Below are positions 1 through 12,972 of a DNA stretch of 64,000 nt, piece by piece. The stretch is from Cardiocondyla obscurior (lineage: Eukaryota > Arthropoda > Insecta > Hymenoptera > Formicidae). Every line of letters begins with the position of its first letter. Positions within the stretch are counted from its first letter, which is position 1. The DNA is taken from positions 4,502,381 through 4,566,380 of the forward strand of contig NC_091876.1 in the NCBI RefSeq assembly GCF_019399895.1, written 5' to 3'. Made by a program: the position numbers and the translations under genes. Under the pieces are notes generated by a model. The model saw nothing but the letters and a program-made list of their open reading frames with translations. It was not told the origin of the DNA and did not search any database.

Positions 1-3000
1 TTACACCTGGTCGGCCCATCTACTCCGCCGCACTCACCCTTTTCCGTCAACTCCCTTCCTCCCCCCTAGCCCCGTGCTTAGCGTGTGCTAATGACCAAAT
101 CTTTTTCGCTGTCCTAATTATGCCGGTTACCAATCTTGCGCGCGCTCACGCTCGAGGAGACAGGGAGAGGTATCGCCTCTGGATATTTTTACCGACGTAA
201 AACAATTAATCATTTCCATTAATTTGTCTGTCCTGTAGCTCTACGTATATATTTTTTTTTTTTATGCGTATCGAGAAATCCCCGGCACGCTACAAGCGCG
301 GAATAACTGTAACGCAATGAGCTTCCAAGTTTTTGCGCGGCTTCCTCGGAAAGACGTACTCCGCGATTTTCAGTGGGATTCATTTTAATGGCGGTTGCGC
401 GTTATTAAAAGTTTTGTAATTTTTTTAATCTCACCGTGCGGTTTCGTATCATCGCCTCTGTCTGCCCTGCTATATATCGGAAGCGATTAAAGCGCACGTT
501 ATTACGTGCCTTCGTTGCAGACGTGCCGATATTACGGGCGTTTTCCATTTTCGCGTCAATCACACCGTATGCAAAATCCCCCCCGAAAAAAAAGGAAAAA
601 AAAAAAAAAATAGAAAAAAAAATCCGGATTCCGTTAATTCGCAAAAATTGTCGTAATCGAAATATATCCGTTTTATATGTAAATACGAACATTTTTTTTT
701 TATTCGACAAATCACTCGTTTGATGAGATGGGCTGCAAAAATATAACGCCAATTCTCGCTGTCGCGTGCATGCATATCGGGTAGAAATGCGTCGCTTTCA
801 ACGAACAGTCCGTTGATACATTTTCCCGGAGTATGCCCTGAGGTGGTTCGCGGGAATCGAGGAATTCGGGAACAAAGGTTACTGCCGGCGGATGAGAGAG
901 CCAACGAGGCTCGAGGGCGAAGAACCGGAAGTTCCCGTCCCCGTTCACGCCCTCGCGTCTCTTTTGTCGTAAACTCCATGCCGGCGACCGGGTGACGCAG
1001 CACCTCGATCGGACGTTTTTGACATCCCACGCGTATACAGCGGCGTTTACTAGATGAGATCAAACTGCGATGGCGATAAAAGCAAATGGCATGGCTGGGA
1101 GAAATTCGGGGAAAGCGGATTGTACGCGATTCACTCGGCCTGCTGGGAGGCGATCTGAATGTTTTCTTTTTTTTCTTTTCAACAAAGTATCGCTCGCGAG
1201 TATATTGAAATCGATATTGCACCTGATGTATGATACGATAATTAATCGGACGTTTTAAATACCAGACTCAACGTTAACGTTTACTAAATGTTTAACGATC
1301 GCGTAAATCGTGGAAGTAAGAGTTTCGTTTTCCGCGCCGATTCCCGAAACTTCACACAGGCGCAGATAAAGAGCTTAAGAAAGTTCGTATCGATTCATTT
1401 ATCTAAACGAGAAAAACAGTTAAGAGGGCCACCTCGGTGAGAGACGAGAAGATTTTTTTTTTTGCAGATAACGAGTGGGCCGTAGATTTTAAGAGCGCTT
1501 TACGAATGGCCTTTTCTTTCCGCGAGTTCTCTCTCCGTCCCGGTCCAGGTCTAATGTAATCAAGACCCGCAGACCCGCACGGAAGCGGGGGCTACTTTCG
1601 GAACGGTCGCTCACCGCCATTGCCCCACGTCGGGCTGGGTATAAGTCACTTTGCCGATACTTTGATCCCTTCCGCGCGTAACGAGGTTACGAAGAGCAAA
1701 ACGTGCGGCCCGCTGTTAAACCGCGCGGTCAGCGGGCACGCCGATGGGATTCTGCGAGCTCGAACCCGTTGCGCTCTTCAGCGGCGCGATCGCGCGGATT
1801 TTTATGTGCATGAAAAAAAATTGAAAACCTATCGAGGACTTGAATAAAAAACGATCAAATTTTTTAAGTGTACAACGCGTGTCCTTCCGCATGCAAATAC
1901 TCGGGCAGGCAAATCGCTTTTTACAAGTACAAATTTTTGTCTTTTTTTTTTTCTCTTTAATCAGCTCAAAGTTGAATTTTTACCAAAAACTACAATGGAG
2001 TTGTCAGTCATCTCTATTAAATATTTCTGCGCTATTTCCTGAACCGTATATAATTTTATCCAAGTAAAAATCTGTTCGGAATTAAGTAGGAAAAAATAGT
2101 TTCGTTATTATCTACATATGTAAAATTACGAAAGCTGGAATTATTAATCAAATACACTTAACACGTATATATTTTTAATAATCTATCGACGTGTGGGTTA
2201 ATTAGGTATGCACATTTGCATTTGAATAGCGTTACGTTACTCTGTCGTATCGAATCTTTACTATCTCAATTTAAAAAAGAAATCAGTGATCAATCAGTTT
2301 CCCGATCGATGCGTCGCGTTTCGTTCTCAATGGTTCAATCTTTCATTATCAAGCCCGTCAGGTTATTTTTATTGGGATGTCGTTCGTACTTCAGATGCAG
2401 GTTTATCCGGCCGTTTTCGAACACTGCGCTGTTCGGTCGTGTTCCAAGAGTGCTATCGATGGCCACGCTCGGGGCAGCTGGCAACGACCGTTGTCGACTC
2501 GCGAGTTTATTGAGCTATACCGTGAGGGTGCGAGATCGGAGAAGAGTCTCTCTCCGTTGTGTGGACGCAGCCGCGTATCGCGTAACGCCCGGAACTTTAC
2601 GAGGATCTAACGGGCGCGCGATACGGTGCCCCCAGGTATCCGTCGCGAATTTACGAGGCACATCGAGCGAGCCGAAAACCCGCGCGCGGTCGATTTCACG
2701 CTCGCGCGTCCCGCTCGCCGTCGGGTGGGAACCCGAACACTTGCATTCGCAAAGGCCGCGGCGCGCGCGCTTGGCATTGTACCCGGAATAAAACCGGCGA
2801 TCTCCGATTTCGTGCCGCAGGGGGTACGCGAACGACGTACGTCGATGGTCCTCTTATCTTGTTTACATCGATGCTCCTTTTTTTCCCCCGCGATCAGTAA
2901 TTTCCTCTCGAGCGGGAAGATTTCTCGGTCTGAATACGGGCGAGGTACCACGAAGCACGAGAGCAGATCGGCTTAAGGATTCAAAGAATTCCACGATGCC

Positions 3001-4196
3001 CTCTCGACGAAACCGAGGAGTGCGCTCGCGGTCGGATCGGACCTGTGATTTTACGTGGACGATTTTCAATGGGGAGAGGGAAGGAAAAAAAAAAGAAAAA
3101 AAAAAAAAAATCGTCGTGTAATGTGAAGATAACGTGAAATTGTCCAGCGGGTATTCGACCTCCCCGGGCTTTGCGAAATTTATTTCCACTCTGCGAGCGC
3201 GCCGTTTCGAGGGGTGGAAACGATTCGGACGGTCAAGAGAGATTGAAGGTTGAACCTTAAATGATAGCTTGGAAGAGGCACGGGAAAATACCATCTTAGG
3301 TAATTTGTGTGGGAGACGGCGAGTGTGTCGTTTCTCTCGTTTCGCCACCGTCTTCCCCTTTCGCGTTTCCTCCTACACTCGATCCTTTCCACGCTCTCCT
3401 CGTAGCCCTTGTTCCCCCGCCTAAAATCTTCCGCGTTTCGTCCTCTTCGTCGAGTATAACTTACAGACGCCATTAAATGCCAGGAGCAGGTTTAAACCTC
3501 CGGCGGGCCAACGAGTCCTTTTGTACGAGAGTGTAAAGATTTCGAAGCCCACCAAAGCAAGTGCTCGGGTCGCGAGCAATGCCCACCCTCTCGTAACCCC
3601 GGCCACCCCTTTTACAGCTATCTATTCTAAATTTTGACAGCCGGCTGCTTGGGTGCGAAGGGTGACCCGGCGCGTCTTTCGTCGTCCCCGAGGGTCCTCC
3701 AACAATTCGTCTCGCAACTCTTCACAAACCGCGCTGTAATCAAACTGCTTAACGCACTCCGCCCGTCGCCCGAGGAATCTGCGCCGGGCGTGTGACGTTA
3801 CGATTGTCCCGCGGGTAATGGGCTCCATTGTGCCGCGGGTAAATTAATTAGATGGCAAGTCGCCGGAAAAGATTGCAGAGAGCCAAGAGGGCCGGATCGC
3901 CGCTAACTCGCAATGCAGGATGTAAACCGATCCCTTCCCATCTCCGATTTTCCTTTTCCCGTTTCGCCGCGGTGCGCTTCCGCCACGCTTTCGCACCGGC
4001 AGCAAGCTATACGGATTTCGTTCGACTGTCTCGTTCGAAATTGCAATTGTATCGGTTCATCCATATTTAAATTCAGCGCATAGATTTGCCGCCGGCGAAA
4101 TCCTATTATCGGCCGACAAAGCTGGCGCCTTATATCGGCGCAAGTGACATCCATTTCCGCGTACTATTTAAACGTGGGATGAATTAAATTGGACGC
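1..4196. other. Non-genic stretch with chance open frames
   Basis: I see no supportable gene here. The longest open frame in the window (560-1222, minus, 220 codons) lies here. Its translation is dominated by lysine and phenylalanine runs produced by A/T homopolymers, and by arginine/serine stretches typical of CpG-rich random sequence, so I treat it as chance. The same applies to the 191-codon plus frame at 2216-2791. An A/T-rich block at 1800-2330 separates two CpG-rich blocks. A poly-T acceptor-like site ends at 1467 but has no usable donor or polyadenylation signal after it. Confidence 0.55.
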
Positions 4197-4197
4197 C

Positions 4198-4205
4198 TAT
4201 ATAAA
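4198..4205 (+). promoter_or_regulatory. TATA-box-like element
   Basis: TATATAAA is followed about 40 nt downstream by an ATG that opens a 44-codon frame. The spacing suits a core promoter with a start site near 4228, but an 8-mer of this kind occurs by chance in a window this size. No further promoter element was identified. Confidence 0.15.
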
Positions 4206-4242
4206 TCCTTAGAATCCCTGTGTGTACCGGCTCGGGCCGCAG

Positions 4243-4377
4243 ATGTTCCTCAGCGATTGTCCCCATAAAAAAGTCTCCCTCCCACAGTCGTGGACGATAA
4301 AGCAGGCGGTCGGATGGAAATTGAAAAGTGTAAAGCGACCCCGACATTCGTCGTTATTTCGCTCGTTCGGACATTGA
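4243..4377 (+). CDS. Possible 44-residue small ORF
   Basis: I do not recognise this product. The open frame starts MFLSDCPHKK and ends in SFGH before TGA, with a basic, tryptophan-containing middle (SWTIKQ, GWKLK). It has no signal peptide, membrane segment or cysteine pattern. The only support beyond openness is a TATA-like box about 40 nt upstream, which would give a very short leader. A 44-codon frame after a given ATG is not statistically unusual, so this is a weak candidate; an unrelated non-coding stretch is more likely. Confidence 0.12.
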   Translation: MFLSDCPHKKVSLPQSWTIKQAVGWKLKSVKRPRHSSLFRSFGH

Positions 4378-4882
4378 CGATTCGAAATTGTCCTTATCAG
4401 AAAAATACGAAATAAAAGTGCCGATCGTCTAACAATTTCTTCTTATCTTGTTATCGTTATTATTTCTTTTCTTTTTTTTTTTTGACGCGGATTATTATTA
4501 CGCGGATAAAATTCATTTCCGTGCCACTTGCCTCATAATACTTCTTATCTTTTTCGACGACATCTTGGTCAGCTTGTATCTCATCGTTGTCAGTTTGCAG
4601 AGCTAAGATTCCTGGGCGCAGCCCGTCGGAGGAAAGTTTAGAAGACGAGGGGGATAAAAAATATTGATCTTGTAACACATGTCTCGTAAGGGTTAGCCTA
4701 CATTCCCGAGGTTTGTCAACTCCCCGTCCTAAATCAACAGACGCCGACGCCTTGCCTTTCGGCGCTTTGTTGACACCGTCTTTTTGCCTCCCCCGTTTAC
4801 GTCACGTTTACGACGCTCCCCGACAACGTGCGCCTCGCCGAACAATCTCCACCGGCGGGACGGGGGCGAATTCCTTACTCAC

Positions 4883-4944
4883 GTAAAAGTCGATTGCGTG
4901 CCGGTGAAATGCGCCGATGGAACGTCGAACGCTGGTCGGAGTTT
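4883..4944 (-). other. Isolated exon-like segment
   Basis: On the minus strand a 3' splice site (aagtttcttcag) precedes 62 nt that end at a TTTTAC|GTGAGTAAGG donor. All three frames are open, so it could be coding, but nothing nearby pairs with it. It is probably one of the chance acceptor/donor pairs expected in this much sequence. Confidence 0.12.
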
Positions 4945-6571
4945 CTGAAGAAACTTATTTTTCCATCTAAACGTTTTCGCACGCTCGACGGCAGACGTTC
5001 GCTTCCAGTCTGCGCGCGTTTCCTCGGCTCGCCCGTGAGAAAGCGAATATTTGCATTAACGCGAGCGTTTCCTATCTCGGAATTTTCGAATCTCCGCAAA
5101 TATTCGTGCTCTGCATTTTTCAAAGTCGTCGATTTCCGCTATTTTCGCAACACGCCGGGCCGCTTTATGCCTCGCGCAAAAGGTGCATTATGAATTTGAT
5201 CCGAATTCCCGTGCGCCGTACGAAGGCACGTCGTCGTTAATACTTAAAAACCACGAGGAACAGATGCTACCGGACGATGATGGATGCTGATGCCTAACAG
5301 CGGCTTCAGTTAGGCCCGCTTTACATACGCTTTAGCGGCGTACAATGTATGGTTGTCTAACCAGTTAATCAATTTCACATCCTGCACCGCTATTTTAGCC
5401 GTATACACGTCCGTCCGTTTGCATCGCGAGGACAATGAGAACCGTGCCGTGTAATGGGTCGACGAGCTTGGCCACCGGCTTGTAAATCATAGGGTTTTAC
5501 TATTTAACGATGCTTCAGTGCGTTCCGCAAAATATACGTTCTTACTTATAATTCGGTCGCATCTAAAAGGGATATCACAAAGCGCAGAACTTTGATTCAA
5601 ATGTTATTGAGAAAAAAAAAAAAACTGTTAAGCTAGCGGTAAGTAAAAAATTTTTTTTTCTGATAAATTGCGTTTGTAAAACTGAAGCGAATAGTTCGTT
5701 AATCTTTCGGATATATTTCCGCGTCATATTTTTTATTGCTTTTTTTTTTCGCGGACTATGTCGTGGGCAGCGCGTTTTAACGAGAGGCAACGTAAATGGC
5801 TCATGTCATCTATCCATACGTATATGCGCACGCATTCACGCTCACGGTCTCGCGCGTACGTAACGTCACATGCATGCGGAATTAATTTTTGCTCACGACG
5901 GACTGCTGACAGCACGTCTAGGGCCACTCGAGACGTGCTTATTCGCACCCTCATTAAGTGCATCACACGCCTACTTTTTTAACCCGCGGCGATTTTTTTT
6001 TCTGTCTTTCACGCGGGCAATTTTTCTTAAGCCTTGTCTGAAGAGGATCCGTCATCTCGGTCAAAGTTGCAGATTGCATCGCGGTCATGCTCTTAGATTT
6101 AGCTTCAGTCAAGAAACCAAAAAGAGAGAGAGAAAGAGAGCGAAATGATTATAATTTTCAAGAAAATCGGGCACTGCGGCGATTTTCAACCTCGTCAATT
6201 GGCCATCGTCTAAAGCTCGCTAACTGCCGAGACCGGAGAGAATCCCCGTTTTATTCGCGTAAACCGCTACTTTCGACTGAGTCTAATATTAATGAGAAAT
6301 TTTAGGAGACCGACTATACACGGTTGTGGTTTAATCTCCTTAAGATCAGACGCCACCGTTAAATATTTATCGGCCGGGGATAATGGTGTCCTGCGCGGGC
6401 ATTGTTCCGTCGTCGCGGTAGCCTCCGATGAGCATCTATATAATTAATAAAAGCAATGATGGCGAGCGCTGGGAATGGAACAAAAAGCCGAGGTAAGGGT
6501 TGGCGGTTCACTGCGGTGACGGGAGTACGCGGAGAGGACGTCCCCGGAAATGAGCATTTGCACGCTCGGCG

Positions 6572-6594
6572 GAGAGAAAGAGAGAGAGAGAGAA
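6572..6594. repeat. GA microsatellite
   Basis: An interrupted run of AG dinucleotides seen directly (ggagagaaag then agagagagag). Simple sequence repeat with no coding role. Confidence 0.85.
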
Positions 6595-7130
6595 GACGTG
6601 GGGCTCTGAAAGAAATTGAATCCTTCGGCGAAATCACCTGTTAGGGTCGCCGTGAAAAGGACCTTGTCCTACGTAGCGCCTTCAAAGGCAGACGAGAAGA
6701 AAAGAAGAATCCTCGCGCTTTTCTCGCGTCAAATTGGCACCCCACATCCCGCCCGCCACTCGCCCTTCGCCGTACCGTCCTTTTTTCTCTACGTTGCACC
6801 TTGTAAAGAAAGCTACCCGGAGCTCGATAATTAATCTGGTCGGATTATCTTGGGCGTCGCGTGTGCAGAATTAACGTTAAATCGATCCGGCGGTGGGTGG
6901 CCGCTTGTGAACGCGGCTTTTTTTCCTCCCTTTTCTTCCCCCTTTTTTTTAACGAAATGTATAATCTAATGTTTAAAATAATTAAAGCGACTTCAAAAAT
7001 TACTCCTCGAGCGCGGATTAATCGTAGCGGCGATATGAATAAGAAAACAACGGCGTTTTAATTCTTGAATACAGATTATCAAGAAAAGTTTGTAGAACGG
7101 TTACGATTCCTTTATTTTTTTTCGCTTTTT

Positions 7131-7150
7131 TCTCTCTCTCTCTCTCTCTC
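7131..7150. repeat. TC microsatellite, ten units
   Basis: Ten uninterrupted TC units inside a longer pyrimidine tract (about 7100-7165). Simple repeat, likely polymorphic between individuals. Confidence 0.9.
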
Positions 7151-7939
7151 TTTCTTTCTTGCTTCTTCTGATTTATTTGCCTACTCAGTTTTTCGTTCTC
7201 TTTCTCTCTACGATGATTAAATGTAATTTCTGCCGGTTAAACGCGATTGGACTTGAAGCGGTTAGAACCGAATACAGAACAATTGCATTGATTTGGGGGC
7301 CGTCGAGAGTACGAGCGCTCGATAATGAATTGTAGAATCGACCCCTCGTGTGATTGCTTCACCGTTAGCGTTATGGTGCATTTTGCAGGATTTCGTCGAG
7401 TGGTGCGCTTTGCGTACGTCGAATTCCCTTTGGAGAAATTTCCAGCGAACGTTCAATATCGACGCGCGGCTCTGTACTGGGCCGTACGGCATAATGGCCC
7501 GGGCAAATTCCGAATTGTGACGTCCCCGTGCGCGTGTAGTGTCACGTGTCACATGTCAGAGATAGCCGATTCGTTATCATATCTGCGGGAAGCGCGTCGG
7601 TACGAAATCGACGGACACGCCGCGCGGCCATTCGGATCTATCCGAATACCGTAACGGGACGATGGGATGCGCTAACGACCACGGTACGGAAATTAATGAC
7701 GCTCGTCTGAACTATCGAATAACAGTACTTAGGCTCTCATTACCCGAAGTGTACCATTACGGCGTGGTAGGTTAACGAAGGGCTCCACAGATCATCTGTC
7801 TTCCGTTACGTTATCATCGCGCAGTCGTACGTACCTCGTTGCGCTACTCGCCGAGAGACGTGTAAACAGCCTCTTGTTTCCCCTCTCCCCTCCTCCCGCC
7901 CCCCCCCCGTTATACAACCGCGAGTATTTTACCGCTGAT

Positions 7940-7961
7940 GCCCCCGCCAAACGGCGGGGGC
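7940..7961. repeat. Perfect GC-rich inverted repeat
   Basis: The arms GCCCCCGCC (7940-7948) and GGCGGGGGC (7953-7961) are perfectly complementary around the loop AAAC. It would form a very stable stem in DNA or RNA. No gene boundary is recognisable beside it, so its role is unknown. Confidence 0.8.
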
Positions 7962-8437
7962 CGCCGAGTAATAAATTCGTAAATCAGCAAGTTGCTGGAA
8001 ATTAACTGGAAGTTTCGCTAAATTTTTCACCCCGGGCCGTCGCGCGATGTCGAGCCGCTGTCAAAGCCGGAACAATTTTTCTGCCCGCCTGTCCGACGGG
8101 GTCTCGTATATTCGGGGTGCGAGCGCGATAAAATTTAAAATATACGACGACGCCGCCACCGTTGCGAAGTGGCTTTAAATTTCCGTTATGCGCCCGCCCA
8201 GGTATTTCGAGTTATGGAGTCCTTTCTGATCCGCCTTGCGCCTGCCATTTTTAACTCGCCGCCGTCGTCCCTTCCGGGCGGAGGGTGTGACGGTCTTTTA
8301 ATATGCGTTCATGTATAATCCGTAATGATATGCGCGATCGTTAAAGACGGTATCGATCTTACGAGCCGTGAGCGGTCCCGCGGCATTTATTAACCCTCGG
8401 CGCGGTATCATGCTGAAATATAAATCTTTTGTTACAG

Positions 8438-8532
8438 ATTTGAAGAGTAATTACATCCGCCGGTTTTGTGTTTCAAAAGAACTGTCTCGCTCTCCATCTG
8501 GGAACATTGGCCGCTCGGAGACTTTTAACAAG
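8438..8532 (+). other. Candidate internal coding exon, unassigned
   Basis: The 3' splice site (aaatcttttgttacag) is good. The 95-nt segment ends at AACAAG|GTATTT, a moderate donor. Only one of three frames is open: it begins after two leading nucleotides, reads LKSNYIRRFCVSKELSRSPS and then GNIGRSETFNK, and ends in phase 0. Serine/arginine-containing and without a recognisable domain. No partner exon is identifiable nearby, so it would belong to a gene with long introns. A chance exon is the main alternative, because 31 open codons with acceptable splice sites is not rare in 64 kb. Confidence 0.2.
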
Positions 8533-11500
8533 GTATTTAATTTTAATTAATTCCGATACACACTCAGCGAATATCAATTTAGTTTAATGGCACATTGAAT
8601 AAGCGACGGCTTTACTTTCAGCCGTAGGTATAAACGCGTACATCCAGCTAAATATAAATCAGAGTAATTCCGTGACGTTCCCAGGGATTCGATCTGCAAT
8701 TAAACTTGCACCGGCAAAACTCGTTAATGTGCGTGCGCTTTATCGTCAGTTACGATGATATTAAATCGGATAATTTCTATTGCTCAGATATAATATCTGA
8801 TTATTATTTCGTTGTATTTAATACACGCTGCGGGAATCGTAGTCCGGTTCGCTGCAGAGTCCGCGGCTATTGCTCGAGAATATTACACGTTTTTTTACAA
8901 GGCACACATTTATACCCCCGCGATCACAGGCCGTCTATTTTAATCTCTATAATGCGACAAATCGACTAACTTTGATCGTTAATTCGGGGCTAACGCATAT
9001 TTGCGAAACGGCGAAGCATTTTGTTTATTCCGGGATTAATTAGAAATGTTGTTCGATCCACGCGGTTGCCTGCGATAGTAACGAATTCGATTCAGCGCTA
9101 AACCGATTCAGACGACTGCTTGTGACACTCCAACGCGTGCAAACATCCACACAAATGCCGTCATTTTTGTCCAATTGACAAAATGCGTCAGCTCGTTAGG
9201 GCGCGCTTAATTTCTTTTTTTTTTTTTCAATCGGTGGAAATTTATCGCGTGCAATATCGAATGGCAGCGTTTGTCAGAATTTTTTAAATAAAGTAGACTA
9301 TTGGTATTAGGATTTATTAACAGTTCGCAAACGATTAATCCGCTGGACGCTTGATATTTCGCTATTTATGAGATAAATCCGAAAATTCCGAAAAAAATAT
9401 GTTTCGTGGCAAAATGTGCATTAGTCCACAACCTCGTGACCTACGATATATGAGATTAGATTAACCAATATCTAGTTTAGCCACGTGATCACTGGCGATT
9501 GTGGGAGTTTACATGATATAACGGATACGTTAATGCGAATAACATCAATAACAACACGCTCGATTGCAACAGGGGGAGAGGAGAATCAGTTTCGCACAAG
9601 CCTCTCGCAGATCGGACAAACCACGGCTCGCTTTGTTCGCGATTTATCGATGGGTCCGGTACAAATGGGGTCGTAGCTATCGCGCTATTCTGCGCACGAT
9701 GTGGTGCGACAGCACGTTCAAAAGCGTCATTTCGATTTCACACCGTCGATTTCGACAGGCGAAACGATCGCTAGACCGTGCTCGCGTTACAATGTGCCCG
9801 GTTCACTGTTTACCGACGTCCGTATAAGAGCAGGTAGATAGCGTTTGAAGGGCCGGGGGGGAAACTCGTCAACTCGGTTTTGTTCAGCTAACGAATTCAA
9901 AAAACGACGAGCGAGCCGCGAACGGCGGGAGAAAAAATTCGTCATTGTGCCGGTAAAAATCAGATATCTCCGCCGAGCTCGCCGGTAGTCCTACGCTTCT
10001 CGAGTTGTCGCATTCTTAACCTACGCGAATCGCCCGATCCGCGGCCGTTTTTCCCTTGAAATGATTTAGCAGCGCTTTGTGAAGGGGAACTTGGTGAATT
10101 AGATTCTCGGACACGCTCGGCGCTGACGTCACTGTAATCCGTGCGCGACAGAAACAATGCGATAATCCACGAGTGGTAATCAGCAACGTGGTTGTAAATA
10201 GTGAAAAGGGGATGTCTCTCTCTCTTTCTCTCTCTCTCTTTCTCGTATTACACGTTTCCCTTTAATGGCACCGACGTATATACGTACGTATATACACCCG
10301 GTGGGGAAGAAAGAGGGAGCCGGGGGTCATGTGGTGCATTATGCGCCCTCATTGTACCCTCGGCTCTTCTCCCTTCTACTCTGCTCTACGAATAATCCTC
10401 GCAACAGCGTAACCCCATTAATAAAGCGCTATAAATATTCATCCGTTTGGTGATTTACGGGTTGACCGCGGATATATGGTAAAAAAGTGTTCTTTGCGAA
10501 AAATTTTATAGCCGCCTCCTGCGGCGGCCATTATACGGCTGACCCGCGCTTCTTTCCGCTTAGCCGATATATTTTACTTCCGCGGGGGCAAAAATTAAAA
10601 GGGGGGTAGGTGGCGGGCCCGCTCTCTTCCCTCACGAATGCGGCCAATGAATACGTACGGTATATACGTATATACTTGTATACTGGAGCGCGTTCCTTTT
10701 AATAACGGCGTCTGCGACGTAATAAGGCATGTTAGGCACCCGAAACAGTATTTTCGGCTGTAATATTCTTCGCGAGCCAATTTCATCTTGGGTTTACGTA
10801 ACTAAAAGATCCTCTTAAATCTTAATTATAAGGCACGGTAACACTGCCCGGGGTTTTTTTAATACGACCGGCGTTCTCCGTGTTATAAAGTGAGCGCGCG
10901 ATATATCGCGAAAAATTTGCCCGGAGTTTATCGCTCAAAATAACTATTAGGTCAGTGTAATTTTATTTATGCAAACGTCAAATAATGATATGTTAATTGA
11001 AATATTTATTTTTCCATTAAATTGACATTTCCAGCGAAAATTAATATTTCACGCTGAAAATGTTTCTAAATTTGAGTTATTATTTTGCGTCAGGAATATT
11101 AAATTACTTCCCGCGAACGCTGTACGTATTATTATTTTTTTTTTTACAATTAATATACTCTTAGAGATAATAATGGAAAATAAAATAGATTTTTTTTTTT
11201 ACCTAAACTTTACTGGGCGCTTTTTATGCAGTGTCTAACAGGCAAGCTTATCGTTCTTGGTCGACACGGAGTTAGCTTCATTATCTCACTTAATGACGCC
11301 TTTAATATCAAACGCTCGCGACATCGTCGCTACGCGAACGAGCACTATTTGTATGACTAAATTGGTTGGGCGTTGCTAAAAGGGATGTCGAGAGGAGCGA
11401 GGTGCTCGTTCGTACAAGCTACCCTCGGTGGGAAGAGGGAAACTCGGCAGGGGTCGGGTACGCTTCGCAGAAGTTGAGTTTTCTGTTATTACCGTCGTGC

Positions 11501-12769
11501 ATCTATGAAATTGCACGTTACCTTCGAGGAAAGTTCGCACGAGAATTGAGGCATTCATAAAGATATTAATAATTGACTTGAGCGAAGCTCCGACGTGGCT
11601 GAAGGTAGATCTCGCCGTTCGCTCGACAAATATTCGCCAAGCCGATTATCTTCTGTCTAGAGGTCCTTATCTTTCCGCGTAATATCTCTTGTCTTTCAAG
11701 ATTCGCGAGGTGGGTCTTAAAATATTTCGAGCACGGTGCGTGCAAGTAAAAAAAAATATTAAAAAAAAAAAAAAATTAATAAGAATGTAATTGGCAATTT
11801 TTCTTTATACCGCTTAAATAATAATAATAATTTCCCGGCATGGTGGGTGAACGAGGTACATCTTAAACTTAAATCGGACAGCGGGACGTTTATTACGGTC
11901 GGGTAAAAAGCTCTTAATCCAACGTCGCGCGACCGAACTCATTCGCGTGAACGGCCAGGGCGATAGAACAGGAAACGAGGACATTTAGACTAACTCTTCG
12001 TTCCGTGAGGCGGGGAGCGGGGTCCTCGGATCTCGTTTAATATAGCGGCGGGCGCTGTTACCGCGCTCCGTATGTATACGGTATACGTATGAGATCCGCG
12101 GAGTCGTACATAGGAGAAGGTGCACCGCCCGGATACATGCGAGCGCGTACGAACGAGCGCGCACGGCCAATCGTTTTAGAGACGGGCACGGCCCGACGAT
12201 AACGAGCCCGCGGCAGCAAAGGAAACGGAACATCGCGGAATATGCGTACGGAATTTTTCATGCAATCCTATAAATGGAGCGCGGCATCGGCCCCCGGCTA
12301 CACCGCGGATCGTAGCCTCGGGGCTCTCGCAGCCGCCGTGAGGGTTCTGGCCGACCACCGCCGCGGTATAGTATATGGCGGGTCCGCTCTTCGCTCACTG
12401 GTTGCACGTCCCATTGCGCAAATGCGCCGTTTGGATTCCCACCGACGAACACGCGGCGCGAGAGATGTATTTTATGGACGGTTATACGATATACAGGGTG
12501 CACCGGCATCGCCGAACGTAATTTCCGGATAGGAAACTCTGGGACGAATTTAGAACCACGTTTTTTTATCCGCGATCAAGGTTGCGGCTGACTCTCGTAG
12601 CTCAATATCTGAGCGAATCTCGAAAATTTCACTGTTAAGTAGATCAAATTCGCTCGACGTTGCTGAAGAATCAAGATCGCGGACGCGGATAACTTACTTC
12701 CCGAGTATATATATTTTTTTTTTTTCGCCGCGTATTTGTTTACTGTTGTGAGCTGACCAACGCTCGCTC
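8533..12769. other. Non-genic stretch
   Basis: No gene recognised. A/T-rich parts (8550-9060, 9200-9400, 10930-11220, 11750-11850) alternate with CpG-rich parts. It contains a CT microsatellite at 10215-10244 and short self-complementary TACGTA-type stretches near 10280-10300, 10650-10680 and 12070-12090. The short open frames on both strands lack splice or promoter context. Confidence 0.55.
10215..10244. repeat. CT microsatellite
   Basis: An interrupted run of TC dinucleotides (tctctctctctttctctctc pattern). Simple repeat. Confidence 0.85.
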
Positions 12770-12972
12770 GACTGCCGAATTCGCCGGGCAAACCGGTCCT
12801 CGCCGCCCGCCGCCCGCGCGTCCTCCACCATGCGAACTTGGAAAGCGAAGACCTGCCGGCTGATAATCTTACGCAACACTTGACTGTCGAATTCGCCGGG
12901 CAGACCGGTTCTCGCCGCCCGCCGCCCGCGCGTCCTCCACCATGCGAACTTGGAACGCGAAGACCTGCCGGC
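12770..12972. repeat. Direct duplication of a 91-bp GC-rich unit
   Basis: Two copies, 12770-12860 and 12882-12972, align without gaps at a period of 112 bp, and I count only four mismatches in 91 positions. Each copy carries attcgccgggc, a CCGCCC-rich core, and the block tccaccatgcgaacttgg. The 21-bp spacer resembles the sequence following copy two, so the original unit may have been about 112 bp. The near identity points to a recent tandem duplication or gene conversion. Open frames run across it on both strands (minus 12694-12999, plus 12838-13032), but these follow from the GC-rich repeat, and I do not call a gene. Confidence 0.93.

Larger units (their letters stand above)
4378..8437. other. 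Non-genic stretch with microsatellites and a GC hairpin
   Basis: No recognisable gene. It contains CT/GA microsatellites near 6572-6594 and 7131-7150, a purine-rich patch at 6119-6141, a strong GC hairpin at 7940-7961, and one isolated minus-strand exon-like segment at 4883-4944. The 109-codon plus frame at 7325-7654 has no domain, convincing splice context or promoter, and I do not call it a gene. Confidence 0.5.

Noticed and set aside
560..1222. 220-codon minus-strand open frame, the longest in the window
   Set aside because: Translation is built from homopolymer-driven Lys/Phe runs and CpG-derived Arg/Ser; no domain, promoter or splice context.
1468..1557. Acceptor-like poly-T plus CAG followed by a 29-codon frame
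   Set aside because: Only donor available is GTCTAA, which is poor, and no polyadenylation signal follows the stop.
2216..2791. 191-codon plus-strand open frame
   Set aside because: Arginine/serine-rich composition expected from random CpG-rich DNA; no conserved motif recognised.
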